Shown in pieces: positions 51,613 through 63,668 of a stretch of 64,000 nt of DNA. How positions within the stretch are numbered: position 1 is the first letter of the stretch; each line of letters starts with the position of its first letter. The position numbers and the translations under genes were made by a program. Origin of the DNA: Fusarium oxysporum f. sp. lycopersici 4287 (taxonomy: Eukaryota > Ascomycota > Sordariomycetes > Hypocreales > Nectriaceae); NCBI RefSeq assembly GCF_000149955.1, contig NC_030999.1, positions 1,694,132 to 1,758,131 on the forward strand, in the 5' to 3' direction. Under the pieces are notes generated by a model. That model worked only from the letters and a program-made list of their open reading frames with translations. It ran no database searches and had not been told where the DNA came from.

Positions 51613-54600
51613 ATGCCGACCCAAGGCGACGTGAAGAATTTGCAGAATTTTCGTCATACATTATTGCCGATCTTACAGCTCGATGACAATGATTGGACCT
51701 TTCGCATTTCCAGACTCCCATCACCTTCCATGTTGGAGCAAGCCGGCTTTATCAAAGTCATCAGTCTTCACTCCGACCTGAAAGAACTCAAACAATCGAT
51801 GACTCTCACCCTCCAACCCAGCACCCCAAATCGCGCCATAGCAAATGACCCCCTAGATCGCTTCATCGTCCTCTCCCTCGAAGCTTTCCGCCCTCTCGTC
51901 AGAGGCCCCGCTGCAAAAGAACAAGGCCCAGCTCCAGATCTGCAACCCCGCACTGGCCAAGAAGTCTCAGATTACAGCATCCGATGCTTGAGGGCTGGCA
52001 TCACATTGAACGATGTGCACTATAATTTCTATGGGCATAGTAATAGTCAACTAAAATCAAGATCATGTTTCCTTATGGCTGCGTCGAAAGAGGAAATTTC
52101 GAAAAAGACCGAGGCTCTGGGTGACTTCAGTAAGATGAAAACGGTGGGCAAAAAGGCCAAGCGTATCGGGTTGCTTTTCTCATCAGCGGCAACCGTTATG
52201 ACGATTGATCCTGATCGATGTGAAGATATTCCCGACGTCGAATCCGACGACTATATCTTTACTGATGGCTGTGGGCTCATTGCGCCAAAGCTTGCCAACG
52301 ACTTGGCGCGACGAACTCGGATACTCTTCCGGGATGCGCGATATACACCGTCTGTCTTCCAAATCCGATACCGCGGATATAAAGGTGTGGTCACAGTTGA
52401 TCCTCGTATGGCAAAGCAGAAGGCTTTGTTGAAGCTCCGAAAGTCGATGAAAAAGTTTAATGGTGGTGAGGATCATTCATTCGCTGTGGTCGAATACTCT
52501 AAGGTAACGCATCGCTTGATTGTTTGTTCTTGTATCATACAGGCATATCTAACACTGTCGCTCAATTCCAGCCTTTCTCTTACGGGTATCTTAACGATGA
52601 AACTATCATCCTCCTCCACGCCCTTGGGATCTCTCAAGAGACACTCCTTTCCAAGCAGCGCGATCACTTCCGATTGCTCAGCAATGCCAAATTCGACTTC
52701 CGTGACGCGTTCCGCTTCTTAAGCTACATCAACCGATCTGATCTCGCCGAGCATGTGCTCCTCGACGGAGGCGACAAGATACAGCCCCAGATCAAACGCC
52801 TCATCAATGCCGAGCACGCTAAAATGCTGAATAAGAGGGACGAGCAACGATGTCGAATCTTTGTGCAAAAGTCACGACTTATATTTGGCGTATGCGATGC
52901 TTGGAATGTGTTGAGGGAAGGAGAGTGTGCGGTTAAAGTCACTCTGGAGGAGAACGGACAGCCATATGCTCTGAAGAATACTGAAGTTACTGTTATTAGA
53001 AATCCATGTCTTCATCCTGGAGACTGGCAGAAGTTTAGGGTAGTTGAGCGTCCGGAGCTGTCGCATTTAGTGGACTGCATTGTATTCTCAACTCGGGGGA
53101 TACGGCCGGCCGCGGATTTCATGTCTGGTGGTGATCTCGATGGTGATAAATGTAAGGGATGAACCTTTCACTATCAACACTCCTTACATCACTCTTACCA
53201 GATAGCGCAAAGGCTTACTGACTTGGCTCAGTTTTCGTTTGCTGGGACAAGGACCTGATACCATCGACTGTCTCAACTCCAGCTTTGTACCCAGGAGTCA
53301 AAGAACCTATTATTTTCCGCCCGATTACCGACGACGACCGCCTTGTGTATTTTGCCAGGTACACCAATGCTTCCCTCGGTCAAGTCAAGAATATCTATCT
53401 TGATTGGGCCCGAGTGACTGGTCCTATGAGCGCTCAGTGTCAGGAGCTAAACCGTCTATTCTCACAATGCGTGGACGGTAACCGGATCAAAATCCCAGAT
53501 AGGCTGCGATCTCCTCCTAGGCCGTCAGAAGATGCGCCACCATTCATACTCGATGTTCTTCACAATGACGGGAAGAAAAGAGTACACGATTTGTCGTTGC
53601 CGTCGGAGGCGGATCTAGCAGGATATGATGTTGATGCTATACAACTATTGCTTACCCGGGATGATATAGCTATCAGTGAGTTCGAATGCATCAAGTGGGC
53701 TCATGCTTGGTGTACTCAGAACCAGATGTCATTTGAGAACCTGCTGCATCTCTTTGACTTTAATGTTCTTACCTCGGAACAAAAAGCATGGATCCTCGCT
53801 CATGTCCCACCATCTCCTAGTGTGCCTGCCCTGATCACCAATGCTTTATGTTCGTCCAGCATACTCGAAAGAAGCGAGCTAGAGAAGTTTCAATTGGACA
53901 ATCCAGGGATTAAGTGGAAAAAAACGTACGACTCTTCTGTGGATCGCCTCGCTACATTCCACGACGCCATCGCTACTAACCTGGAGATGTTTCATCGCAC
54001 CATCATGGTTTTTCAACCTCACGAACGATTGTCGCTAGCCATCTACATACCCAAGAGAATCCAGCGCTCGCAGGATTGCCAAATCGATAACGTCGGTCGA
54101 CTTTTTGCATTTCCGCATTCACAAGGACCACAGAAACAACATCGTCTGGCGCTACCAACCAAGATGCAATATCAACTGTACTGCGACGGCAATTTGTTTC
54201 AGTTATTTGAAAAGAAAAGATCAAACTCGTGGGTCTTCCTCACCCGGCCGGGGCATAATGATGAGGAATACCGGAACATTCAGAACCAGGGAGACAGAAG
54301 AAGGAAACAACAAGCCGTAATCGACAAGGGAAAACAAGCAGAGGTTTGCGCAAGTATAGCTCTGGACAAATTCAGTAGAAGTCTCCAGACACACATCGGA
54401 AGAGTGAACCGATCACCAGTTACCGCTGCAGTAAGCTTACTCGGCAGAGTTCACTTTTGAGAATATAATGTCACTGACTTCACAAAGGAGATTTACGTCA
54501 TCAGCAATCGAGACGTTGCATCAATGCAGAATCTTGATCTCTGGCTGGAACAGGTCGATACAACGGAAACGTTGTCGCTGTTCCCGCAGGAACCAAGAGA

Positions 54601-57100
54601 ATACTCCATCCCGACTCGTAGTGATGTTATTTTGCCCTCAGACCCCTCATGGCTGATCGAAATTATTACCAATGAGAACTTAGAGCTACTGACACGGTTA
54701 GAGTCGGTAAATCAGCACAAGGTTGTCTTCGAAATGGTTATATCGACCAACGATAAGGGATTTTTGTTACAGTGCTTTCAACATCTTCTAAGCAATATCA
54801 ATGATACTGCGGTCGAGGCTAAGACGTTGATGCGGACGATGGTTGAGACCTTGTCTACCGAGCCAACATTAGCAATAGCCTTCGCCCCTTTCCTTGCAGA
54901 TGCCGATAGGGTACAACACCATGATCTGGTTCTGCTGTTGGAAACATCGCTTTTTCCAATCCTACGAGCATTTATCCTCTCGGCAAACACCGTGGGCCAT
55001 CTTATCCTGGACCCTTTGCAAAAGATTCTCTCAAACATTCCGCCCGGTTCCTTATCTCTCAATGATCTTGCAGATATCGTTGATCTTGCAGCATTAACTT
55101 TACGATCCACAGATCTGGCGCTGGATTTATTTCTTGACTGCCTGCAACCCAACGTGACACGATTCATGACTGCGGACTCTAAATTGGTCCAGCATCTACT
55201 GCGTAATCTGTGCGCAATTGCGTTGGATCACATAGAAGAAGCGGAGAACGTAGCCAAGCGCTTACCAGGTCTTTACGAAATGAAGTTATATCCCAAGACG
55301 AAAGATGGCAACATTGTCGAGATTGATTTCAGAATTGACACTACTGGCACACCCAAGAAATCGTCACATGTACGATTGACAACTGCTTCCCTCCCATCAA
55401 ATGTGCCGGTGGGCACGAGATACTCGATTGATGCGCTAGTGGAGTTCTCCGAGATTGGTCGTGCACGCTTCAAGTGTCTTCATCCCCTTCCGTCATACTT
55501 TGCCGACTGTTCGTGGGTTTTAGAAGACTGCGGCCCAGTTGTTACTTCAAATTCCATGAGTGATGCTGTGAAGCACCTCAATATCTATCAAGAACAGTGC
55601 TGTGGAGTAGCAGACATAATTCTTGGTCTCCCGTCACCTTCCCCAATATTGCCTAACTCAATCCATGCATTCAGGAAAATCTGTAAGCTGAACGAGAGCC
55701 AGAACAAAGCGATTCAGCTGTCCCTTACAAGTCCTTTGCTTTGTCTCTGGGGTCCTCCAGGGACTGGAAAGACCGAGACAATCGTTGAGATGATATGTGC
55801 CTTACAAATAGCTGATGTAAAAACCCGCATTCTGGTCACAGCTCCAACTCACAACGCAGTGGATAACTTAATGCGACGCTATATTCAAAGAATCCAGAAG
55901 CAGTCTTTGGCTGGAAAAGTCCAGCCTACTGTCCTGAGGGTGTCTACCGAGGTAGGCTGTATCAATTGCGTCAAGGTATCTTCACATGCTAATTTGATAT
56001 AGGTACGCAAAGTTTCAGATGACTTGCGGAGGCACACTTGCGATGCAATGGCCGGGCAAGAGATTTACTCCAACCGCAAGGTGCTGGAAAAGGCGACTCA
56101 GATGATTCAGCATAGCGATACAATTTTCACAACGTGCATCGGAGCAGGAATTGGCTTACTTCGTTTGGAGCAATTCGATACAGTCATTGTTGATGAGGCA
56201 TCTCAGCAAACGGAACCGAGCTCTTTAGTGCCACTTGTCAAGGGTTGTTCGCGCGCAATACTAGTTGGTGACTATGTACAGCTCCGGCCAACGGTCAATC
56301 AAACAGCCCTTGCTCTGGACTTTGACGTCTCCTTGTTCGAGAGACTTTACACCAAAGCTAAAGTTGAAGGTACTAAAAGCGGTTTAAACGCGCTGATGCT
56401 TGACACACAGTATCGGATGCATCCTAAGCTCTGTGATTTCAGTTCGAAAGAATTCTATGAGGGGAAGTTGAAGTCTGGAATCAGCATGTCAGATAGACAA
56501 CTTATCACATGCAGCTTCCCGTTCCCAAGAACGACAGCACTAGGAGAAAAAGACCATCCTCTTGTATATGACTACGAGCGGGCTATCTTCATCAGTTGCG
56601 AAACAAAGGAAATGCCAGGCCAAAAGTCAAAAGAAAATCGAGGTCAGGCGGAGCTCTGTGTGCAGATCTGCAACCTCCTCACGTGCCCTCCTACCAAAGA
56701 AGGTACAACTCATTCAATCGCAGTACTCACGCCTTACACTCGCCAAGCCGAAGCTCTAAGGCGTATGTTATCTAGCATATCACAGAAGATTGAGGTTTCC
56801 AGCATAGATGGGTTCCAGGGGCGCGAGGCGGACATTATCATTTTCGTCACTGTGCGTTGCAACGAGCACTGTGAGATCGGCTTCTTGAAGGATATGCGTC
56901 GGATGAATGTTGCTTTGACACGTGCGAGATCAGCGCTTATTGTGGTAGGGAGCCGGGCAACGTTGACTGGAGGGATGGCAGATGAGGAGAGCTCGATGCT
57001 GTGGAGGAGACTACTGGGAACACTGACGGAAGTGAAGCTGGAAGTGCCTAATCTCGAAACTACAACCGAAAGAATCCCTGATTTCTTGAGTGTACCATGA
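51613..57100 (+). CDS. RNA-dependent RNA polymerase fused to SF1 (UPF1/SAD-3-type) helicase
   Basis: Five exons: 51613-52503, 52572-53151, 53232-54430, 54488-55951 and 56003-57100; introns of 68, 80, 57 and 51 bp, all GT..AG and in phase; about 1743 residues. The N-terminal half is a cellular RdRP: DDYIFTDGCGLIAPKLA, FQIRYRGYKGVV, the catalytic GGDLDGD (about 484) and then FVCWDKDLIP restored by splicing. The third intron joins the RdRP part to EIYVISNRDVASMQNLDLWL, after which one exon runs through a helical linker into a UPF1-like helicase: GPPGTGKTE (about 1311), VDEASQQ (about 1440), LDTQYRMHPKL and a C-terminal RMNVALTRAR block. In S. pombe (Rdp1/Hrr1) and Neurospora (SAD-1/SAD-3) these activities are separate proteins. 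The alternative is two genes, but only about 63 bp would separate them. Confidence 0.82.
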
Positions 57101-57968
57101 TAGCTCAATTGAGATTAATTCTTGCGTATCAAGCAGACTTCGTTCCTGACACTGGCTGTGATATATGGGGGGAACCTTTACATATACTTCTCTTTGTAGA
57201 CTTTCTCTCGGACCATGCTGCTCTGCAGCAAACGTGTTATTGCAATAATTCCAAGTATATTCATAGATTTCTAGGGGCTGATATGCAACTCCTTCCTCGG
57301 AAAATGTGAAAACGAAGTACGCATCACCGTTGACTCTATCGGCTGGACTGGTTTTGCTCACCAAAGACCGACAATCCATTAGCCCTATGGGCACTGAACT
57401 CTAGGTGTATAGACTGAACATCGTATCATAAGGACTGGTAAATGCCCTAAGAGCCAATAATGCTTTACCCACGCATTCACAAACGAAAACGTAAGAAGTC
57501 TTCAAAGTAGAATTCAGTCACACAAGTCCTCAGTCTATCACATGGGCTCCTGCACTGGACTTTCGGTTCATCGGCCAATAGTTTTTCGTGAGTGCGACAA
57601 GCGGAACTCCCACGGAGTACGGTCAATACATTCTTGGGCACTTCAATTCACGCATCTCTAAAGTTGCACTGCCCAAATTTGTCTTGCTAGTATGGAGCTG
57701 ATGCCTCTTGTGTAACGCTTCTCAATGGGCTCTCAGTTGACGTCTAAACTCTAGTACGAATGCTAAATTTACTCCACATGACGTTATCTATAAACCCTCT
57801 CTGACAGATATAACCTTTTCCCCCCTTTCCAATCTGAATTACTTTCAATCTCAACAAGATCCCATAAGTTCAAGCTCCATCCATACGAAAACGTCCTGAT
57901 TCGTCTCATTACTTAGAGTCGTCTCGAAACCCAGCCTGCATACTAAAAGACATTGTAAAAGGCACTCC
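57101..57968. other. intergenic
   Basis: No gene supported. About the last 150 bp (CTCTGACAGATATAACC, pyrimidine-rich leader) look like the promoter and leader of the small secreted-protein gene at 57969. Confidence 0.4.
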
Positions 57969-58224
57969 ATGAAGCCACTATCCTCCACAACGAAGCTCTT
58001 TTCCCTGATCGCCACCCTGGCCATCCTTTTGACGGCGATTTCCGTACGGCGTCTGTCAAGCTGGTTGCGCTAGCATTGTTATGGTTTGCTACGGCGCAGC
58101 CGGGTACACCTGGGGTGCTACTATCGGAGCTGCAGCCCCGGCATCAATCGTCGCCTGTAACAGCGCGTTTGGGACATGCTCCGCGGCTTGTGCGAAAGTA
58201 GCCTTGTTGGCACCCACAGCATGA
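57969..58224 (+). pseudogene. small secreted cysteine-rich protein, frameshifted
   Basis: An ATG at 57969 begins a signal-peptide-like sequence (KLFSLIATLAILLTAISV). In the next frame the mature part reads GVCQAGCASIVMVCYGAAG, GATIGAAAPASIVACNSAFG and TCSAACAKVALLAPTA, ending at TGA 58222-58224. This Cys pattern (CQAGC..C...C..C..AC) is a common small secreted or zygote-specific-like family in fungi. The two parts are one base out of register near 58040-58047. No intron fits, so it is a single-base frameshift: either a true lesion or a sequencing error. An antisense open frame over the same bases is a shadow. Confidence 0.65.
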
Positions 58225-58350
58225 AGAGACTCTGCGCAGAGCAGAACAAAATGTAGAAAGTAGCAGTTTGGATCTGAGGTTAGATTGTCAAGCGGAATGG
58301 TTTGTGGAATAGGTACTACCAATCATTATGTTAATGAAAAGAGTATTAAC

Positions 58351-58940
58351 GTACACGATAAGCTTGCGCAACAGACAAGCATGCGCAACAATCCACTTTT
58401 CACCTTAAAGGCAGTTTTTTAAATAATCTTCAAAAATTCAAATTAGACTTCAAATATCTAAAAGTTTTAATAGCTTGTATTTAAGTCCTAAAATAAGCTA
58501 TATTAATTTTCTTAGATTTTTTAAAAATTCCTATAACGTAGTTGATAAGCGATCCGACCGCACAAGTGATCCGGCCAGCTTAACTTACACCTTAAAAGCT
58601 GTTTTTTAAAAGCTTATATAAAATTTAAACTAGGCCTAAAATAGCTAAAATTTTAAAAACTTATATTTTACTTTATAAGAAAGCTATGCTATTAATAAAA
58701 TAATTCTAGCTAATTTGTAATATAAATTCTATATAAAAAAGCTTATTAATACTCTTTACACTGTATAAATAAGCTTTAGTATATAAAATAAAATAGTTAA
58801 AAATCTTTAAAAAATACTTTCTTATATAATAAACTATACTATTTTAAGAAATAAGTTTTCTAGATTTTTAGGGTAAGTAGTTTTTAGCTGCACAGTATAC
58901 TGTTGCGCATGCTTGTCTGTTGCGCAAGCTTATCGTGTAC
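58351..58940. mobile_element. AT-rich DNA element with 40-bp inverted termini
   Basis: 58351-58390 and 58901-58940 are near-perfect inverted repeats of about 40 bp, starting GTACACGATAAGCTTGCG. With TA as the target duplication (58352-58353 and 58938-58939) the termini become CACGATAAGC..GCTTATCGTG, as in Tc1/mariner-type elements. The interior is extremely AT-rich with no frame, like a copy eroded by C-to-T mutation (RIP-like). Two short GC-richer islands (near 58551-58575 and the termini) survive. Confidence 0.75.
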
Positions 58941-60452
58941 GGTACATGAAAAATTAATGGGTAATGGACAAGTCTAGAGCTGTCAGACATTACGTGTATT
59001 CGGTTCATTGATGTGAATTGGTGTGTATTCATGTTGTGTTCTGTTGAAATCTGCCCCTTAGAGGTTTTACCATTTCGGCTGTAATCTTAAAGTATCTGTT
59101 GAATACTGGTGAAAATGAGACCGGCTAACCGGCTGACCGAACTACCGGTCAGAGAGCTGTCTCAGCACTGTAACAACCTCTTAGATAGGTCATTACTGAA
59201 CAGATAGAAATAGGGTTCCAACCCCACTATCGGACAGAGAGCGGGACACACACAACAGACCCCTATATCTGACAGTATCCCTGCTTGCACGTGAGGCCCC
59301 AGCACCTGTTCAACAAGAGCACGTTCGGTTGTGATTACTGTGGTATTAGCAAGGTCGTTTCCATTATTGAGAACAGAACTTGTTGTCTTTGAATCGTGAT
59401 AGCATTTGTCATGAAACTCGGACTGGTTTGCAAAGGGTTTATCTCAGGTATGCCATTTAATAACTACCGGTAGTACAGGCGTGACTGTACATGGTTAAGT
59501 TTGAATAATAACAAGACTGCTTGGCAGGCCATTCGAGAACGGCGCATGCATAGTAATCTAACTGAGTGAAAGGAAACGTCTAGGTCGACCCTGTACCGTC
59601 TTAAACACTCCCAGCTTCCTCTTTTACAACATTATCGCGAACTTATTGAGACCTCGCATCGCACGACCGATGAGACTTCATGAGACTTCACATACTGTAT
59701 ACTTAGGTGACAGCCCAAAAGGCATACGTAGTACGCTCGGAGAAAGTAGTGAAGAATGTGATGAAGCTGACCTGCACTGTCAAGCCTAGCACCATTTGAG
59801 GACTAGTTTGCGTACTTTACGCTACTAGGAGATACACATCCCCAACGATCGAAAAGTCGTGATAGGTGTTTTCGCGGCCTAAAATAGACATCTACCCCGC
59901 TTACAAAGTAGATATATGTATTTATACAACACTGCAATTTCATATCTGTTGACTTGTTCTTCTAAACACATTACCTTGTGATCTTGAGACTGAATCCCTC
60001 CGACATATACAGTATGAATCGTGGCCAGATGCTTTCCTAAGTGGTGCTATCGAGGCACTGGGAATGCAAATCCACAGACGACATTATGACGAATACATTC
60101 ACATGCGGTGATTAAGTTGGTCGCTCGCAGGATTTGCATGAATTTCATTGTTAGCTATTCGCCTACGTCATACCCTACCATCGCATCCAATTTTCACATT
60201 CTAATTGCTTGATCAGAAGCTTCAATGGGGCTAAGCCCAAACCGTGAGGGGTTGGACTCAGTGACCAGAAAGGTTGAGTCACCTCAGAGTGACCTGGCTT
60301 TCAGCCAATCCGCTTCTAGGCACAGCCACCAGCTGGAGTAGCGGTCATCCAACGCCCCGCTTCGCTCCTTTTCATGCAATCTCCTCCAACGTCTTACAGA
60401 TCGCTTTGTTTCTATATCTCGCTTTGAGTGCCCCGCTCAACCATTCAGTACC
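58941..60452. other. long intergenic region upstream of the Argonaute gene
   Basis: No gene recognised in 1.5 kb on either strand. It should contain the promoter of the Argonaute gene; no specific element is identified. Confidence 0.45.
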
Positions 60453-63400
60453 ATGTCTAGTGGGAATAGAGGCGGTGGAGATCATGGAGGCCGGGGAAGA
60501 GGCGGAGGAAGAGGTGGCCGGGGCAGTTATGGACCTCGGGGGGGCAGTGGTAGTTACCGAGGCGATAGAGGCGGAAGTGGAGGACGTGGAGGTGGGTATG
60601 GAAGGCCGACTGGCGGCGGTCAACAAACTATCCAGGTCTTTCCGTAAGGACTACACGGAGCAAAGTCGTGGTCGTACAAAATGCTAATTGTGCCGATACT
60701 ATAGCAACCCTCGAGGCCAAAATCCCCAGGTTACGAAAGTCGAAGATGCATCGCACCCAGCGACAAAGTACAAACTCGACCTTGGTAGCCTGAGGTTAAC
60801 CGAAGGCTTTCCCAGTCGTCCGGGATATGGCACCCGGGGCACCAAGGTTGAACTCACGGCAAACTACGTCGAATTATTGCCGCCGTCGAACTTGACTTTG
60901 CATCGATACGATATCCAGATCAGCCCTGTAGCTGTCGGTAAGAAACATTTCCGGGTTGTGCAGCTACTGCTCCAGGCGCCGGAATTTGCAGCCCAACAAG
61001 GCGACATTGCAACAGATTTCAGGTCTACTCTTGTCTCCAAAACTAAGTTTTCGCAGGACGAGGTCCTCGTTGAGGTCCCCTATCGCTCAGAAGGTGAAGA
61101 CGAGCCGGCTGCTAGGGCTACCGTATACAAGGTTCGCGTCCAATATACGAAAACTTTAATTATCGGCGAGTTGGTCAACTACCTGAACTCAACGAGCCTC
61201 AGCCAGTCATTGGTAGAGAAGCAGGAATTGACGCAGGCACTGAATATCTTTCTGAACCACTACGCCAAATCCGCAAAGAACCTTGTCACAATTGGATCGA
61301 CAAAGAGCTTTTCTCTCAGCAGTGAAGCAGCAAGAGGAGACATCGGCTCCGGTTTGGAAATCATTCGAGGCTTCTTCTCGAGCGTGCGCGTAGCGACTTG
61401 TCGCATTCTTGTCAACATCAACGTGAGCCATGGAGCATTTTACCATGCTGTTCCTTTACCGGGGCTCATGAAAAGTTACGGACTTCACAGCACCGTCATG
61501 TTGGAAAGGTTTCTCAAATTGGTTCGCATACGGACTACGCATCTTCCCGAGAAGCGTAACAAAGCCAATGAAGTTATTCCCCGCGTCAAGACTATCTTCG
61601 GGCTTGCTAGGAAGGACGATGGACATGGCTTGGCCCACCCGCCGCACGTTAGACAGCACGGGGCAGGCGCCAAAGATGTCGAGTTCTGGCTCGATGGTGA
61701 AGCCAGCTCCTCTAGTGCACCTAAGCCGGTAGCCAAGGGAGGCGCGAAAGGGAAAGGCAAAGGGAAGGGTAAGGCCCAGGCAGAGAGCTCAGCAGCTTCT
61801 ACCTCTGGGAGGTATATCACTGTGTTTGAGTTTTTCAGAATAAGTGCGTTATTTTCGCTATCCATCACTCGATACAGCATCACTGACTGTGACGCAGAAT
61901 ACAATCGAGTTCTGCAAGACACCCAACTTCCGTTGGTTAACTGTGGCAACCGGGACAATCCGATGTATCTCCCAGCAGAGGTCTGTGTTGTCCTCCCGGG
62001 TCAGCCCTCCAAGTCGAAGCTTAACGGCAGCCAAGCGCAGCAGATGATTCGCCACGCTGTTCGAAAGCCGTGGGAAAATGCGAAATCAATTTATAGTGAG
62101 GGTGTGCAGACTGTTGGTTTAGATGAGAACGCCAATGTACTTTTGGTACGTTTTCGCTTCTATTTTGTATATTACAAACTAACACCGTTCAGCGTTCATT
62201 TGGCCTGAAAATCACACCGGGACTCGTCAAAGTCCCAGGTCGCATCCTTTTTGGTCCAAAGGTTATCTACAACAACAAAGCCGCTGATCTCCGCTTCGGT
62301 AGTTGGAATATGTCGGATATCAGATTTAACATTGGCGCGTCACTTGCTAAATGGTCATACCTGATGATCTCTATTCCTGGGATACGCGACTCTTTCGACC
62401 AACAGAGCTCGCGGGCCGTTATGAATGAGTTCCATGCCGCTCTACAGAAAATTGGCGTCAACGCAGCTCAACCGTTTCCAGGTCAACGCCTCCAACTTCA
62501 ACATCCAGGCGATCCCGCACTCGACTCAACTTTACAACGTGCCGCTGGAGCTTTAGATCTGCTTTTCATCATCCTGCCCGGAACAAACATACCATTATAC
62601 AAGCGCATCAAGACGATCGCCGACAAGAACTATGGTATCCACACTATCTGCTCGGTGGGTTCCAAACTAGCAAAAGACCGCGGTCGCGACCAATATATGG
62701 CCAATGTCGCTTTGAAGTTCAATCTCAAGCTTGGCGGCATCAATCAGATCGTGGAGAAAAGGAATCTCGGCATCATCGACCAGGACAAGACAATGGTGGT
62801 CGGCATCGACGTCACGCACCCCTCACCTGGCTCGTCTTCCAACGCGCCTTCTGTCTCTGCAATGGTGGCTTCCATTGACAAGTTCCTAGGTCAATGGCCC
62901 GCAACTTTGCGCATACAGCGCGCGAGACAAGAGAACGTGGACGATCTCACAGAGATGCTTAAATCTCGCCTTGGCCTCTGGAAGACAAAGGGCAAACACG
63001 CCGCTCTCCCGGAGAATATTCTCATCTACCGCGACGGAGTCTCCGAAGGCCAATATGACATGGTTGTCTCGCAAGAGCTTCCTCAACTCCGCCGCGCATG
63101 CGAACAGATGTACCCAGCAGCTGACACCAAAAAAGGCCTTCCGCGCTTCACTATTATAGTCTGCGGCAAGCGGCACAAAACAAGATTCTATCCCACTACC
63201 GAGCAAGACTGCGATAGGTCTGGCAATACTAAACCCGGTACCGTCGTCGACCGCGGAGTGACTGAAGCGCGGAACTGGGATTTCTTCCTGCAGGCACACG
63301 CTGCACTTCAAGGAACCGCACGACCATGTCACTATTACATCGTGCATGATGAGATATTCCGGCAGATTTATGCGAATTCGATTCCGCTTCCGTTCCTGAG

Positions 63401-63668
63401 CATCGCCGATATCGTGGAGGATCTCACACACAATATGTGCTACCTGTTCGGCCGCGCCACCAAGTCTGTTAGTCTATGCCCCCCGGCGTACTATGCTGAT
63501 CTCGCGTGTGAGCGCGCGCGGTGCTATTTGGCGAGTCTTTTTGACACGCCGTCGCCGAGTGCAGCCCCGTCCGTAACTGGAACTTCGGCAGCTGGAGGAA
63601 CCGGGCAGCCAAGTCCTGATGATGTACAAATCCATCAAAAGCTGAGGGATACGATGTTCTATATCTAG
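60453..63668 (+). CDS. Argonaute (QDE-2-like)
   Basis: Four exons: 60453-60643, 60705-61843, 61898-62145 and 62193-63668; introns of 61, 54 and 47 bp with TGCTAAT, CTGAC and CTAAC branch points; about 1017 residues. The N-terminus (about 1-60) is a Gly/Arg-rich RGG tract. ArgoN and L1 follow (GSTKSFSLSSEAARGDIGSG), a PAZ region ending in VFEFFR and YNRVLQDTQLPLVNCG, then Mid and Piwi. The Piwi catalytic tetrad is visible: VVGIDVTHPSPG (Asp), the ENVDDLTEML glutamate-finger region, YRDGVSEGQ (Asp) and PAYYADLA (Asp in place of His, giving DEDD). It is therefore predicted to slice RNA. The 54-bp intron is a multiple of three with no stop, so retention would keep frame. Confidence 0.93.

Noticed and set aside
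54460..54524. Separate RdRP and helicase genes
   Set aside because: The gap would be about 63 bp, too small for a fungal promoter, and a consensus intron joins the frames in phase; kept only as an alternative.
58089..58322. A 77-codon minus-strand frame
   Set aside because: It is the antisense shadow of the cysteine-rich protein, whose Cys pattern on the plus strand is recognisable.
60274..60687. A 137-codon plus-strand frame at the Argonaute start
   Set aside because: It overlaps the RGG exon in another frame and is explained by the GC-rich Gly/Arg repeat.
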